Assembly (NCBI GenBank): GCA_000432915.1
Contig: HF995251.1
Span: 99,390 to 150,482 of the forward strand
DNA length: 51,093 bases
Direction: 5' to 3'
Source of the DNA: Firmicutes bacterium CAG:194
GTDB taxonomy: Bacteria > Bacillota > Clostridia > Lachnospirales > Lachnospiraceae
This document shows positions 26,161-35,074 of this stretch, in pieces. A program made the position numbers and the translations under genes. Every line of letters starts with the position of its first letter. Within the stretch, counting starts at the first letter, position 1. The notes under the pieces were generated by a model. That model did no database searches. It was not told where the DNA came from and saw nothing but the letters and a program-made list of their open reading frames with translations.

Positions 26161-27618
26161 CTATTTTGCTCCTTTCCTTTTTCTGTTCCAATTTCTGCAC
26201 TGTTCCACAAAATTTATAACAAAATCAGGGCAGGACGGATAATACAGGTGCGGGAATCCGATAAAATGTGATCTGTCTGCATGGATACATGTCCAGCTTC
26301 TTTTCCCGACCGGCTTTCCGGCTATACAATCACATCCGTTATTTGTACTGTCAAAGTAATGAAATTCATGTCCCCTGATCTGCTCTCCCTGTCGGAGTAA
26401 TCCTTCTTGTCCCTGCTCCGGTTCTATTGTAACATATCCAAACCGGATCAGTCTTTCTTTTTTTTCGCATACGCCCGTTATAGCACCGGCCATCGGATAT
26501 TCTTTTCCATCCACCGTGATCAGCTTCTCCTGCAGATACATAAAGCCGCCGCACTCTGCCAGTACCGGTTTACCTTCCAGATATTGTTCTCTGATTTCAT
26601 TTCGCATGTTTTTATTTGCTGTCAGTTGCCCGGCAAACAACTCCGGATACCCGCCTCCCAGAAGCAGACCATCCAGATCAGGCGGAAGTGTCTGATCCTT
26701 AAGCGGTGAAAAATACACAAGCTCTGCCCCCGCTTCCTGCAGCATATGAAGATTGTCCGCATAATAAAAACAGAACGCTTCATCTCTTGCCACTCCGATT
26801 CTGACAGAAGTGTTAGCTGTATAATTTCCGGTCTTTCCGGCTTTTTCTGTCTTATGTTGTGACATGTATGTCATTTTATGTGCATTTATTTCTGGCATGA
26901 GATGCGCTTCTGTCACTTGCCACTCCTGCATCTCCGGTGCCATGTTTGCCAGCTCTACGATCTGTTCAACACGGACTGTTTTTTCCAGTGCCTGTGCTGC
27001 AGATTGCACCTGTTCTTTTATATCTTTTATTTCCGCAGGAAGCTGCAAGCCCAGATAACGGCTCTCCCATTTCTGCTCCTGTTCCGGAAAACAGCCCAAT
27101 ACAATCACGCCTGTTTCTTTTTCTATCACAGGTGTTATGGTCTTGCAGAACATTTCGGATATCCTGTTTAAAATGACACCTTTGATCAAATTTTTCTCAT
27201 CCAGTGCCAGAAATCCTTTGATCTGTGCCACGACAGAATACCCCATTCCTTTTGCATCGATCACAAGGATCACAGGTGTTTGTAAATCACTTGCAAGCTC
27301 ATAAGCAGATGCCTGCTTTGTAATTCCCCCCAGTCCATCATACAGTCCCATGGCACCTTCTATCACCGAAATATCATAACTGTTATCAAATTGAAATAAT
27401 TTTCTGACCTGATCCTTTTCCGAGAAAAACGGATCCAGATTTTTAGACGGGATTCCCAGAACGGTCGTATGAAACATCGGATCAATATAATCCGGTCCGC
27501 TTTTAAACGCACCTACATGATATCCGCGCATCTGCAGTGCCTGTAATAAAGCACATGTGATATATGTTTTTCCGCTCCCACTCTTTGGTGCGGCGATCAT
27601 AATTCTGGGATATGTCAT
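26161..27618 (-). CDS. cbiA: Cobyrinate a,c-diamide synthase CbiA
   Basis: 485 residues. It amidates the a and c carboxyls of cobyrinic acid with glutamine and ATP. The N-terminal P-loop is PKSGSGKTYITCALL, with MFHTTVLGIPSKNLDPF nearby. The C-terminal class I glutaminase has GGGYPELFA, the nucleophile in VLAECGGFMYL and a His in GHEFHYFDS. A ~30-residue inserted segment near 245-275 links the domains (HKMTYMSQHKTEKAGKTG). AAGGAG precedes the ATG. It lies after the CbiJ-E-T fusion with a 147-bp gap holding the motif at 27709-27768. Confidence 0.95.
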   Translation of the reverse strand: MTYPRIMIAAPKSGSGKTYITCALLQALQMRGYHVGAFKSGPDYIDPMFHTTVLGIPSKNLDPFFSEKDQVRKLFQFDNSYDISVIEGAMGLYDGLGGITKQASAYELASDLQTPVILVIDAKGMGYSVVAQIKGFLALDEKNLIKGVILNRISEMFCKTITPVIEKETGVIVLGCFPEQEQKWESRYLGLQLPAEIKDIKEQVQSAAQALEKTVRVEQIVELANMAPEMQEWQVTEAHLMPEINAHKMTYMSQHKTEKAGKTGNYTANTSVRIGVARDEAFCFYYADNLHMLQEAGAELVYFSPLKDQTLPPDLDGLLLGGGYPELFAGQLTANKNMRNEIREQYLEGKPVLAECGGFMYLQEKLITVDGKEYPMAGAITGVCEKKERLIRFGYVTIEPEQGQEGLLRQGEQIRGHEFHYFDSTNNGCDCIAGKPVGKRSWTCIHADRSHFIGFPHLYYPSCPDFVINFVEQCRNWNRKRKGAK

Positions 27619-27708
27619 GCTTCTTCTCCTTGCCTGCTTCTTTATTTCCTGATTTCCCGGTATCTGTTCCTCGGATTATATGCTACCTGTATCTTTTTGA
27701 TATTCTAA

Positions 27709-27768
27709 TAGGATGACGCCAGGGTCAAAAGTTCTAAACCCACGGGAGCTTTAGACCTCGACATCCTA
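27709..27768. repeat. Structured repeat motif copy 2 between cbiJET and cbiA
   Basis: TAGGATG and CATCCTA are a 7-bp outer stem. GTTCTAAA and TTTAGACC pair inside. The core CCAGGGTCAAAAGTTCTAAAC matches the gpr leader motif (17475). The outer right arm overlaps the stop codon of the fusion gene (27766-27768). Confidence 0.55.
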
Positions 27769-30084
27769 TGATAATGTCTCCGCAAATGTAAATGCATATA
27801 TATATACCGGATTTGCCGCCTGCAGCATATGATAACTGCCAAGCTGCTTCGTTTTCGTTACTGAAAGCTGCAGAATTTCCTCCTGCTCAACCGGCAATTC
27901 TTTTAACAGTTCCTGCATCTGACAAATTGTTTCCATGCTGACCGCATTGACCACGATCCGCATATGGTTGTTTTTCCGATATAATGTCCACAGGATTTCC
28001 CGCAGATTTCCCTTGCTGCCTCCAATAAAAGCATGTGTCGCCACAGGCAGATCTTCCAGTCCATCCGGTGCTTTTGTCCTGATACATCTTACATTATGTA
28101 AATCGAACTGTTTGCAGTTTTCTTCCAGCAGAGAAACAGCTTCTCCATTTACTTCCATGGCATATACCTGCACACGCGGCGAAAGTGCTGCGATCTCCAC
28201 CGATACAGAACCTGTTCCGCTTCCAATATCATATACAACCGCATCCTCTGTCAAATGTAATTTGCATATAGAAACCGACCTGACTTCTTCTTTCGTCATC
28301 GGAACCTGTCCCCGGATAAACACATCATCCGGATAGCCCGGTGTCAGTCTGTGCTTCTTCGGTTGCTCGTTGATAAGCATACCAGCGTACAGCCCTTCTT
28401 CCGGCTTATCCTGCAGCTGATCCTGCGGATCTTCCTGCAAACTGTTCTGTAGACTATCTTGCCAACCATTGTTATGATCTCTGTTCATCAGTTTACATAA
28501 TTCATCTACTGTCAGACATCTGACCCACTCCTGCGGATAAGAAAGCTGATATCCAAGATATATTTTTAAGTTTTTCCATTCTTCTTTTGCAAATTCGCTG
28601 CTCAGCAGATTCCCGATTTCCTCCACATCTGCCACGCCGGATGTCAGGAAAAAGGTTTTTTTCTCATGCTTTGCCGCATCCAGCAATCTGCTCTTCCACA
28701 AAGCAGGCTCCACACCATGGGTTGATAAAATCTTTGCATCCTGCCAGCTGATCCCTGTCCGGGCGGAAAGCACGGAAAGCGAAGAAATCCCCGGCAGTAC
28801 TTCTGCCTTTCCCATTCCTTTATGTTTACATAATTCATTATATAATTTTTCACAGCCACTGTAAAATCCTGTATCCCCAGAAAACAAAATTACGATTTTT
28901 GCACTGTTTTCCTGTATATTTTCAATCACAGGAATGATATCTTTTGATAAATAACAGTTGTATGTTTTTACATTTTGTTTACATAATTTCTTTACACTTT
29001 CTACCATGCGTTTTGCGCCAAACACATAATCAGCTTCTGCGATCCGATTTCTGACTTCCTCTGTCAGCAAAGTCTCTGTGCCCATACCAATGCCTGCCAA
29101 CGTGATCTGCAGGTTCCGTTGCTGCTCCTGTTTCTTTTCCTGCTCTTTATTTTCTTGACATTCATGAACTTTCTGGTAAACTACCTCTTCTGTTTTTGTG
29201 TCATACAGGTCAAACAGATCCTGTCCTTCTTGCGTCTTTTTACGCGATGGATCTGTCACGCTTTCCAGCCTTCTAAGCTGCTCCAGCACTTCGTCCATAT
29301 CCATAACAGGTGTTTTTTCATCTGGTCTGAGAATGATATAGCTTGGAATCTGCGCCTCACCAGCGGCTGCGAGCTTTGTATCCTCTCCGCCGGTTTTACC
29401 GCTTTCCTTGGTAACCAGAACAGATGCCTGATATTGCCTGATCATGGCAAGATTCATTTCTTTGGAAAACGGTCCCTGCATGGCAATGATCTGTCTACCC
29501 TCCAGTCCGTTTCTGACGCACTCCTGCAGGCTTTCCATCCCGGGAAGCACACGTACGACCAGTCGTTTTCTGATCGTTTTCTCCCGGCAAAAAGCAGAAA
29601 GTTCTTTGCTTCCTGTCGTCAGAAAGATCTTGCCTTCTGTTTTCTTTAACGCTTCCACACAGGCAGCTGTATTTTGAAAATATTTCCTTGCCATGTAATT
29701 CTGTTCTTCTGCCTGCTGTTCTCCTGCCTGTCGTTCTCCTGCCTGTCGTTCTCCTTCTTCCCCGGGAATCTTCTCTCTCCCCAGCCTGAAATAGGGAATA
29801 TCCAATCCCTTCAGACTTTCCCGGATATTCACAGATACCTCCGTTGCAAACGGATGTGTGGCATCTACTACCGCCAGATACTGCTCATTTTCACACTTTA
29901 GGCGCATCTGTTCTGCTGTCATTCTGCCCTGTAAAATACAGATATACGGCGAAATCTTTTCATCCATGATCTGTCTGCCATATTCCGTTGCCACACTGAT
30001 GTCACAGTAAATACGCTCTCTGGCAAGTTCCTGTGCCAGTTCTCTGCCTTCCGTTGTTCCCGCATAGATCAAAACTTTTTTCAT
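27766..30084 (-). CDS. cbiJET: CbiJ-CbiE-CbiT triple fusion (precorrin-6A reductase + precorrin-6Y/7 methyltransferase + C15 methyltransferase/decarboxylase)
   Basis: 772 residues with three enzymes in one chain. Residues 1-270 are the CbiJ/CobK reductase (YAGTTEGRELA, VVDATHPFA, MQGPFSKEMN). Residues ~327-535 are CbiE, a SAM C5-methyltransferase (LAGIGMGTETLL, FSGDTGFYSG, VLPGISSLS). Residues ~577-770 are CbiT, a C15-methyltransferase/decarboxylase (TPGYPDDVFIRGQ, YDIGSGTGSVSVE, FIGGS). CbiE-CbiT fusions (CobL) are well known; the extra CbiJ is less usual. Low-complexity linkers are Gln/Glu/Lys-rich (295-325) and Gln/Asp/Leu-rich (541-562). A QAGER-type insert at ~112-127 comes from 15-nt repeats. 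It overlaps cbiH by 4 bp. Confidence 0.92.
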   Translation of the reverse strand: MKKVLIYAGTTEGRELAQELARERIYCDISVATEYGRQIMDEKISPYICILQGRMTAEQMRLKCENEQYLAVVDATHPFATEVSVNIRESLKGLDIPYFRLGREKIPGEEGERQAGERQAGEQQAEEQNYMARKYFQNTAACVEALKKTEGKIFLTTGSKELSAFCREKTIRKRLVVRVLPGMESLQECVRNGLEGRQIIAMQGPFSKEMNLAMIRQYQASVLVTKESGKTGGEDTKLAAAGEAQIPSYIILRPDEKTPVMDMDEVLEQLRRLESVTDPSRKKTQEGQDLFDLYDTKTEEVVYQKVHECQENKEQEKKQEQQRNLQITLAGIGMGTETLLTEEVRNRIAEADYVFGAKRMVESVKKLCKQNVKTYNCYLSKDIIPVIENIQENSAKIVILFSGDTGFYSGCEKLYNELCKHKGMGKAEVLPGISSLSVLSARTGISWQDAKILSTHGVEPALWKSRLLDAAKHEKKTFFLTSGVADVEEIGNLLSSEFAKEEWKNLKIYLGYQLSYPQEWVRCLTVDELCKLMNRDHNNGWQDSLQNSLQEDPQDQLQDKPEEGLYAGMLINEQPKKHRLTPGYPDDVFIRGQVPMTKEEVRSVSICKLHLTEDAVVYDIGSGTGSVSVEIAALSPRVQVYAMEVNGEAVSLLEENCKQFDLHNVRCIRTKAPDGLEDLPVATHAFIGGSKGNLREILWTLYRKNNHMRIVVNAVSMETICQMQELLKELPVEQEEILQLSVTKTKQLGSYHMLQAANPVYIYAFTFAETLS

Positions 30085-30896
30085 ATCCGATACCCTCGCC
30101 CTGTTACCAGCTTATCTCCCATGATCACAGACTTAGAATTTCCAATAAATACAGTGGTAAACATATTAACCGGCGTTTCTCTGAGCTGACCAAGCGTCAG
30201 CACATGCGCCCTGGTTCCGTCTCTTCCTATATTTTCCACATAACCGCAGGCTCTGTCTGGTGATGCGCCTGCAGTTAACATAATATCGCATGCCCGTTTG
30301 AGATGATCCCTGCGCTTATGGCTGGACGGATTGTAAACAGCGATTGCAAAATCTCCCTGCACAGCCGCTGTCAAACGTTTTTCAATCTGTTCCCACGGTG
30401 TCAGCAGATCACTCAGGCTGATCACACAGTAATCATGATTGAGTGGTGCGCCCAGAACCGCCGCTCCGCTGTTTGCTGCTGTGATTCCCGGCAGCACGAC
30501 AAGCTCCGTCTGCTGATACGCCTTATTTTCCTGTTGCAGTTCATACATCGGGGCTGCCATTCCATATACGCCCGCATCTCCGCTGCATACCATAGATACT
30601 GTTTTACCTTCGCCTGCAAGTGAAAAACAGATCCTGCAACGTTCGATCTCCTGCCGCATCGGTGTTGTCACAAATTCTTTATCCGGGTAAGATGCTCTCA
30701 GCAGATCCACATAAACCGTATAGCCTACGATCACATCACTTGCTTCCAGCGCATCTTTCGCCTGCTGCGTCATCATTTCCTGACTGCCCGGTCCCATTCC
30801 GATAATGTAGATGATGGATTCTTCTTTTGATTTATTTTTTTTCACTTTCATGTTGTTTTCTTCTACTTCGGCTTCATTTTTTATATGATCTGTCAT
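30081..30896 (-). CDS. cbiH: Precorrin-3B C17-methyltransferase CbiH
   Basis: SAM-dependent ring-contracting methyltransferase of the anaerobic pathway. It has IIYIIGMGPGSQEMMTQQA, the SAM loop VCSGDAGVYGMA, LPGITAANSGAAVLGAPLNH and VYNPSSHKRRDHL. I chose the ATG at 30896 (AAGAGG upstream, about 271 residues). The frame is open to an ATG at 30914 that lies inside an upstream repeat unit. A Lys/Asn-rich stretch of about 25 residues precedes the catalytic domain. It overlaps the fusion gene downstream by 4 bp (ATGA). Confidence 0.93.
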   Translation of the reverse strand: MTDHIKNEAEVEENNMKVKKNKSKEESIIYIIGMGPGSQEMMTQQAKDALEASDVIVGYTVYVDLLRASYPDKEFVTTPMRQEIERCRICFSLAGEGKTVSMVCSGDAGVYGMAAPMYELQQENKAYQQTELVVLPGITAANSGAAVLGAPLNHDYCVISLSDLLTPWEQIEKRLTAAVQGDFAIAVYNPSSHKRRDHLKRACDIMLTAGASPDRACGYVENIGRDGTRAHVLTLGQLRETPVNMFTTVFIGNSKSVIMGDKLVTGRGYRI

Positions 30897-30940
30897 TGTT
30901 GTGATCCTCTTCATACCATTTCTTGCTTTTCTGTTCTTTT

Positions 30941-31229
30941 GGACGAACCTGATTTATCTTTCTATTTGCAATTTCATACTTTTTCGTACTTTTTATTACT
31001 TTAGGATGATTTTTCTCTCTATTTTTATCTCATTCCTTTTGATCTGATGCCGTCTTTAGTCCTTTTTTCACCCTATATTGTAGATTTGCATTATTTAGGA
31101 CGAATTTTCATTTCTACTCGCTCACAGTTTCATACTTTTTTCTTATATTTACTAATTTTAGAGGAAGAATATCCCATTGGTATCTATATGCTTCATACAT
31201 TTTCTCATTTTTCTGTTGTTTTGGGCGAA
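30941..31229 (-). repeat. Degenerate ~63-bp tandem repeats in the cbiG-cbiH gap
   Basis: A 350-bp A/T-rich gap (30915-31264) interrupts an otherwise tight operon. On the minus strand a degenerate block recurs, roughly TTCGTCCTAAA, then an A-rich run, ending GTATGAA. It starts at 31229, 31166, 31104, 31010 and 30947, i.e. at steps of 63, 62, 94 and 63. The last copy ends in the ATG region of cbiH. No hairpin or protein was recognised here. Confidence 0.55.
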
Positions 31230-31264
31230 TATTCCTGAAAATAGAAAGAAATAACCGTTTTCCT

Positions 31265-32326
31265 TCAGAATATGCTATCTTGGCAAGACAAGAAATCCAG
31301 TTTCTCCGGAATTCTCTCCGCTACCGCCAGCGTCATGCCATCTTCTGCAATCTTTCTTTGCAGAAGCCGACCCTTTCCAAGACAAACTGCTGCCCTCTCG
31401 CATACGCTTCCGACTCCCGTTGTTTCTTTTACAAAATCAGATTCGGAAAATGAGCCTTCTACCTGTGAAAGCACCTCGCTGCTATATGTGATGAGCGGTA
31501 TGCCATAATACTGTGCCAGTTCCTGCAGCCCCGCCTCTTCCGCTTTTAAATCTATGCTTGCAATCGCATAACAGTCTCTGCGCTGCTCCTCCGTTACATG
31601 ATGCTCCACAAAGTTTCTCAGTTCTGTCAGGCTTTTTCCCTTTTTACAGCCTATCCCCAGCACATAAGGCTTTGCTGTCAGATACAATACCTCTGTATTT
31701 TTTCTTACCTCATTTTGATTCCTTATCTTATTTTGCATTGTAGAGATTACAAGATCAGGGCTTAGATCAGATCTGGTTCCCCCGTCATATAAGACAAGCC
31801 CCTCCGGCAGTTCCGCTTCGCTTATCTGAAATGAGAAAGCCTCGTCTAACTGCACAGACACCTGTTGCCCACGCAGCAGCTTATCGGAAATATACCGGAT
31901 GCCATCCCTGTTTTCAATGCGAAGCCCGTTCTTTTTTGCAAATACATCAACCGCAAATATATGATTCACATCTGTCGCCGTTGTCAGCACCGGTTCTGCC
32001 CCTGTCGCTTCTGCCAGCCTGCAGGCAAGCTCGTTTGCCCCGCCGATGTGCCCTGACAGGAGCGGAATGATATGCTTCCCCTTTTCATCCATCACAAGCA
32101 CCGGGCTGTCTGTCAGCTTATCCTGCACAAAGGGTGCTATTGCACGAACCGCTATTCCACAGGCACCGACAAACAGGATGGGCTGATGATCTGCAAACGC
32201 CTCCCCTGTCCATTCCTGCAGTGGCTCGTCCTCCCGCCATTTCAGATGAAGAGACGGCATTTTTTCTATTAATTTTTCCGTGGTCTGTCTTCCCTGCTTT
32301 GTAAACGCACAAACTCTGATTACCAT
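31265..32326 (-). CDS. cbiG: Cobalt-precorrin-5A hydrolase CbiG
   Basis: 353 residues. CbiG opens the delta-lactone and releases acetaldehyde, a mark of the oxygen-independent pathway. The N-terminal part has ILFVGACGIAVRAIAPFV and LLSGHIGGANELACRLAE. The middle is LTTATDVNHIFAVDVFA. The C-terminal part has LGIGCKKGKSLTEL and the end FVKETTGVGSVCERAA. Length is typical. A 41-bp gap separates it from cbiF upstream, and the 350-bp repeat gap lies downstream. Confidence 0.95.
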   Translation of the reverse strand: MVIRVCAFTKQGRQTTEKLIEKMPSLHLKWREDEPLQEWTGEAFADHQPILFVGACGIAVRAIAPFVQDKLTDSPVLVMDEKGKHIIPLLSGHIGGANELACRLAEATGAEPVLTTATDVNHIFAVDVFAKKNGLRIENRDGIRYISDKLLRGQQVSVQLDEAFSFQISEAELPEGLVLYDGGTRSDLSPDLVISTMQNKIRNQNEVRKNTEVLYLTAKPYVLGIGCKKGKSLTELRNFVEHHVTEEQRRDCYAIASIDLKAEEAGLQELAQYYGIPLITYSSEVLSQVEGSFSESDFVKETTGVGSVCERAAVCLGKGRLLQRKIAEDGMTLAVAERIPEKLDFLSCQDSIF

Positions 32327-32367
32327 GTTGCTTTCCCATTCTCATCCATGTTTTATCGGATGCTTCC

Positions 32368-33132
32368 TTAACTATCAGCTCGTCTTTTTCTGAATTCTGT
32401 TTCAAAATCAGGTGCATATAACCGCGATTTTTCATAGCCTGCATGTGCGATCACATCACCCACCAGAACGATCGCAGTCTTGGTGATACCGTGCTCTGCT
32501 GCAGTCTGTGCTAACTTTTCGATCGTGGTCACAAAGCACGCTTCCTCCGGCCAGGTTGCCTTATATACAAGTGCTGCAGGTGTTTCTGCCGGATAACCGC
32601 CCTCTGTCAGCCGCCCGGAAAGCTCTTCCAGCATTCCCGTGCTTAAATAGATCGCCATACTCGCCTGATGTGCGGCAAAGCTTTCTATGCTTTCCTTTGG
32701 TGGCACCTTTGTCTTTCCTTCCATCCGTGTGATGATCAGCGACTGTGAAATACCGGGCAGCGTGTATTCCAGATTCAATGACGAAGCCGCTCCAAAGCAT
32801 GCACTTACCCCGGGGCAGCTTTCATAAGTGATCCCTTTTTCATCCAGAAGATCCATCTGCTCCCGCACTGCGCCATATATACTTGGCTCGCCCGTGTGCA
32901 GTCTGACAACCGTCTTTCCTGCTTTCTCTGCATTTTCCATCACTGCAATCACTTCATCCAGCGTCATATAGGCACTGTTGTGTATTTCACAATCTTCTTT
33001 TGCATATGTCAAAAGCTCCGGATTGACAAGTGATCCTGCATAAATGATCACATCTGCCTTTTCCAGCAGATTTTTACCACGTACCGTGATCAGATCTGCC
33101 GCTCCGCTGCCTGCTCCTACAAAATAAACCAT
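32368..33132 (-). CDS. cbiF: Cobalt-precorrin-4 C11-methyltransferase CbiF
   Basis: 254 residues of a tetrapyrrole methylase. The start VYFVGAGSGAADLITVRG, then VIIYAGSLVN, the SAM region RLHTGEPSIYGAVREQM and YESCPGVSACFGAA are CbiF/CobM hallmarks. The end HAGYEKSRLYAPDFETEFR is also typical. GAGG lies 8 nt before the ATG. It is in the core cbiC-D-F-G-H run. Confidence 0.96.
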   Translation of the reverse strand: MVYFVGAGSGAADLITVRGKNLLEKADVIIYAGSLVNPELLTYAKEDCEIHNSAYMTLDEVIAVMENAEKAGKTVVRLHTGEPSIYGAVREQMDLLDEKGITYESCPGVSACFGAASSLNLEYTLPGISQSLIITRMEGKTKVPPKESIESFAAHQASMAIYLSTGMLEELSGRLTEGGYPAETPAALVYKATWPEEACFVTTIEKLAQTAAEHGITKTAIVLVGDVIAHAGYEKSRLYAPDFETEFRKRRADS

Positions 33133-33162
33133 TTCCGTTTCCTCTTCCTACAATCTAATCTA

Positions 33163-34317
33163 TCAGTTTCCATTCTTCTTCAAAGTCTCCAGCATAGCCT
33201 CTGCGCCACTACTCTCAGCTAACAATCCATATCCGTTCGCATACATCATACACTCGATCTGCAGCCTTCCTGCTGCCCGTTTTTGCAGATAAAACATGAT
33301 CTTTTCCATCAGTATCTGCATGGTCTTTTGCAGATTGCCGCCTTCCTGCAAAATACGGATGCCTTCCTCCGTTGTAACTGCCTCCAGAATCTCCAGTGCC
33401 TGCATTTTACTGCCACCGCTTTTCAGTGCCGCTGCTGCAAGCAGCTCCATTCTGCAATCCCCCTCTTTGGAATGCGTATTCATAATACCACCGGATACTT
33501 TTACCAGCTTACCGATATGTCCTGTTAAAAGCATACCACAAAATCCTGTTTCTGCCGCCATATCGATCGTATTTCCGATAAAATTGGAGCATTTCACGCT
33601 TTTATCCAGATCGTAAGCAAAGGCTTCCTTCATAAAATCAAGTCCATAGTTACCCGGCGTTACCGCGATCATCTGCTGTCCCATTGCCTTTTTCTGCCTG
33701 AGTTCGACCTGTATTGTATCAAGCAGTGCCTGACTGCTCATCGGCTCCACGATCCCGCTTGTTCCCAGAATAGATATACCACCCGTGATGCCAAGTCTTG
33801 GATTAAAGGTCTTCTGTGCAATCTCTTCGCCTTCCGGAACAGAAATGGTTACCTGCAGCTTTCCGTTATAATCACAAAGCGCACAGATCCTTCGCACTTC
33901 CTTTTCGATCATTTCCCGCGGCACATGATTGATCGCCGCTTCCCCAACCGGCTGATCCAGCCCCGGCTTTGTTACTCTGCCGACGCCTTTTCCGCCACGT
34001 ATGATGATCTGCTGCACAGCATCAGTCTTATCTTTCTGCCGACTTTCTTTTTGCGGGCTTTCTTTTTGCAGGAAGGCAACTTCTGCGACAATATGCGCGC
34101 CTGTCGTGATATCCGGATCATCTCCGCCATCTTTTACGATCGCACAGGCTGCACTGCTCTCATTTATACTTATGTCAACCAATTTGGCAGTATAAGAAAT
34201 CCCTTTTGGCGTCAGGATCGTCATTTCTTCCTTCTTTCTGCCTGTCAGAAGCATATAACATGCCGCCGCTGCTGCTGCCGCCGCGCAGCTTCCCGTTGTA
34301 AAGCCATATCGCATCAT
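33163..34317 (-). CDS. cbiD: Cobalt-precorrin-5B C1-methyltransferase CbiD
   Basis: 384 residues. CbiD methylates C1 in the anaerobic pathway. The sequence starts RYGFTTGSCAAAAAAAACYM; the GFTTGSCAAAA block is diagnostic. Other family blocks are GGKGVGRVTKPGLDQPVGEAAIN, abbreviated here to its first and last residues (GGKGVG...GEAAIN), and GITGGISILGTSGIVEPMS. VTPGNYGLDFM and MLLTGHIGKLVKVSGGIMNT follow. An internal KESPQKESRQKDK repeat-like insert sits near residue 90-100. GGGAGG precedes the ATG. Confidence 0.95.
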   Translation of the reverse strand: MMRYGFTTGSCAAAAAAAACYMLLTGRKKEEMTILTPKGISYTAKLVDISINESSAACAIVKDGGDDPDITTGAHIVAEVAFLQKESPQKESRQKDKTDAVQQIIIRGGKGVGRVTKPGLDQPVGEAAINHVPREMIEKEVRRICALCDYNGKLQVTISVPEGEEIAQKTFNPRLGITGGISILGTSGIVEPMSSQALLDTIQVELRQKKAMGQQMIAVTPGNYGLDFMKEAFAYDLDKSVKCSNFIGNTIDMAAETGFCGMLLTGHIGKLVKVSGGIMNTHSKEGDCRMELLAAAALKSGGSKMQALEILEAVTTEEGIRILQEGGNLQKTMQILMEKIMFYLQKRAAGRLQIECMMYANGYGLLAESSGAEAMLETLKKNGN

Positions 34318-34390
34318 GCCGCCTCCCTTCTATTATTCCAGCTCATATTCCATCACATTTTGCCAATCTGTCTTATTTCCAGCTTTCCTT

Positions 34391-35029
34391 TTACCTGTCT
34401 CTCAGTCCATATAAGAGCCCGTTGCAGATAGCGGCGGCGATATTACTGCCGCCTTTTCTGCCGCGATTGACAATATAAGGGACATCCGTTTCCATGATCA
34501 GCTCTTTGGCCGCCACCACATTTACAAAGCCAACCGGAACACCGATCACAAACGCCGGTTTGAAAATGCCCTCCTGCATCATCTCATATAATGAGATCAA
34601 TGCTGTCGGTGCATTTCCGACTGCAAAAATAACAGGCTTCTCAAGCTTTGCAGCACGTTCCATACTGACTGTGGCACGCGTTACCCCTCTTGTCTTTGCC
34701 TCCTGTGCCACATCCTCATCCGCCATGAAACAATGTACCTGACCACCAAGATCTGCCAGCACCTTTTTGTTGATTCCCGCCTTTGCCATATTTGTGTCCG
34801 TCACAATATCAGCACCGTTTTGCAGGAGTGTTCTGGCTGTTTCGATCGCATTTTCCGAATACGTCATGGTGTCTGCATACTCAAAATCCGCACTTGTATG
34901 GATCACACGCATTGTAATGGGTGCTTCCTCTTCCTTTATCGTAATATGCCGCATTGCAAGCTCTTCTGCAATGATGGCAAAACTTCTTTTTTCGATGTCT
35001 CCGGGTTTTACGAATTCAAGCTCTTTCAT
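34391..35029 (-). CDS. cbiC: Cobalt-precorrin-8 methylmutase CbiC
   Basis: 212 residues. It shifts the C11 methyl to C12, giving cobyrinic acid. The catalytic His is in MRVIHTSADFEYADTM. DIVTDTNMAKAGINK, CFMADEDVAQEA and the end VNRGRKGGSNIAAAICNGLL are family marks. It is 45 bp downstream of cobD and 73 bp upstream of cbiD. Confidence 0.96.
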   Translation of the reverse strand: MKELEFVKPGDIEKRSFAIIAEELAMRHITIKEEEAPITMRVIHTSADFEYADTMTYSENAIETARTLLQNGADIVTDTNMAKAGINKKVLADLGGQVHCFMADEDVAQEAKTRGVTRATVSMERAAKLEKPVIFAVGNAPTALISLYEMMQEGIFKPAFVIGVPVGFVNVVAAKELIMETDVPYIVNRGRKGGSNIAAAICNGLLYGLRDR

Positions 35030-35074
35030 GGTATCTTATTCCTCTTTTCTATTTCCCCGCTTGCTTTATTCTGC

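Noticed and set aside
31047..31238. 63-codon plus-strand frame in the cobalamin gap
   Set aside because: Low-complexity, antisense to an operon leader, with no ribosome site or recognisable family.
30915..31264. CRISPR array in the cbiG-cbiH gap
   Set aside because: The repeats are too degenerate and irregular (63, 62, 94, 63 bp) and show no fixed 28-37 nt identical repeat.
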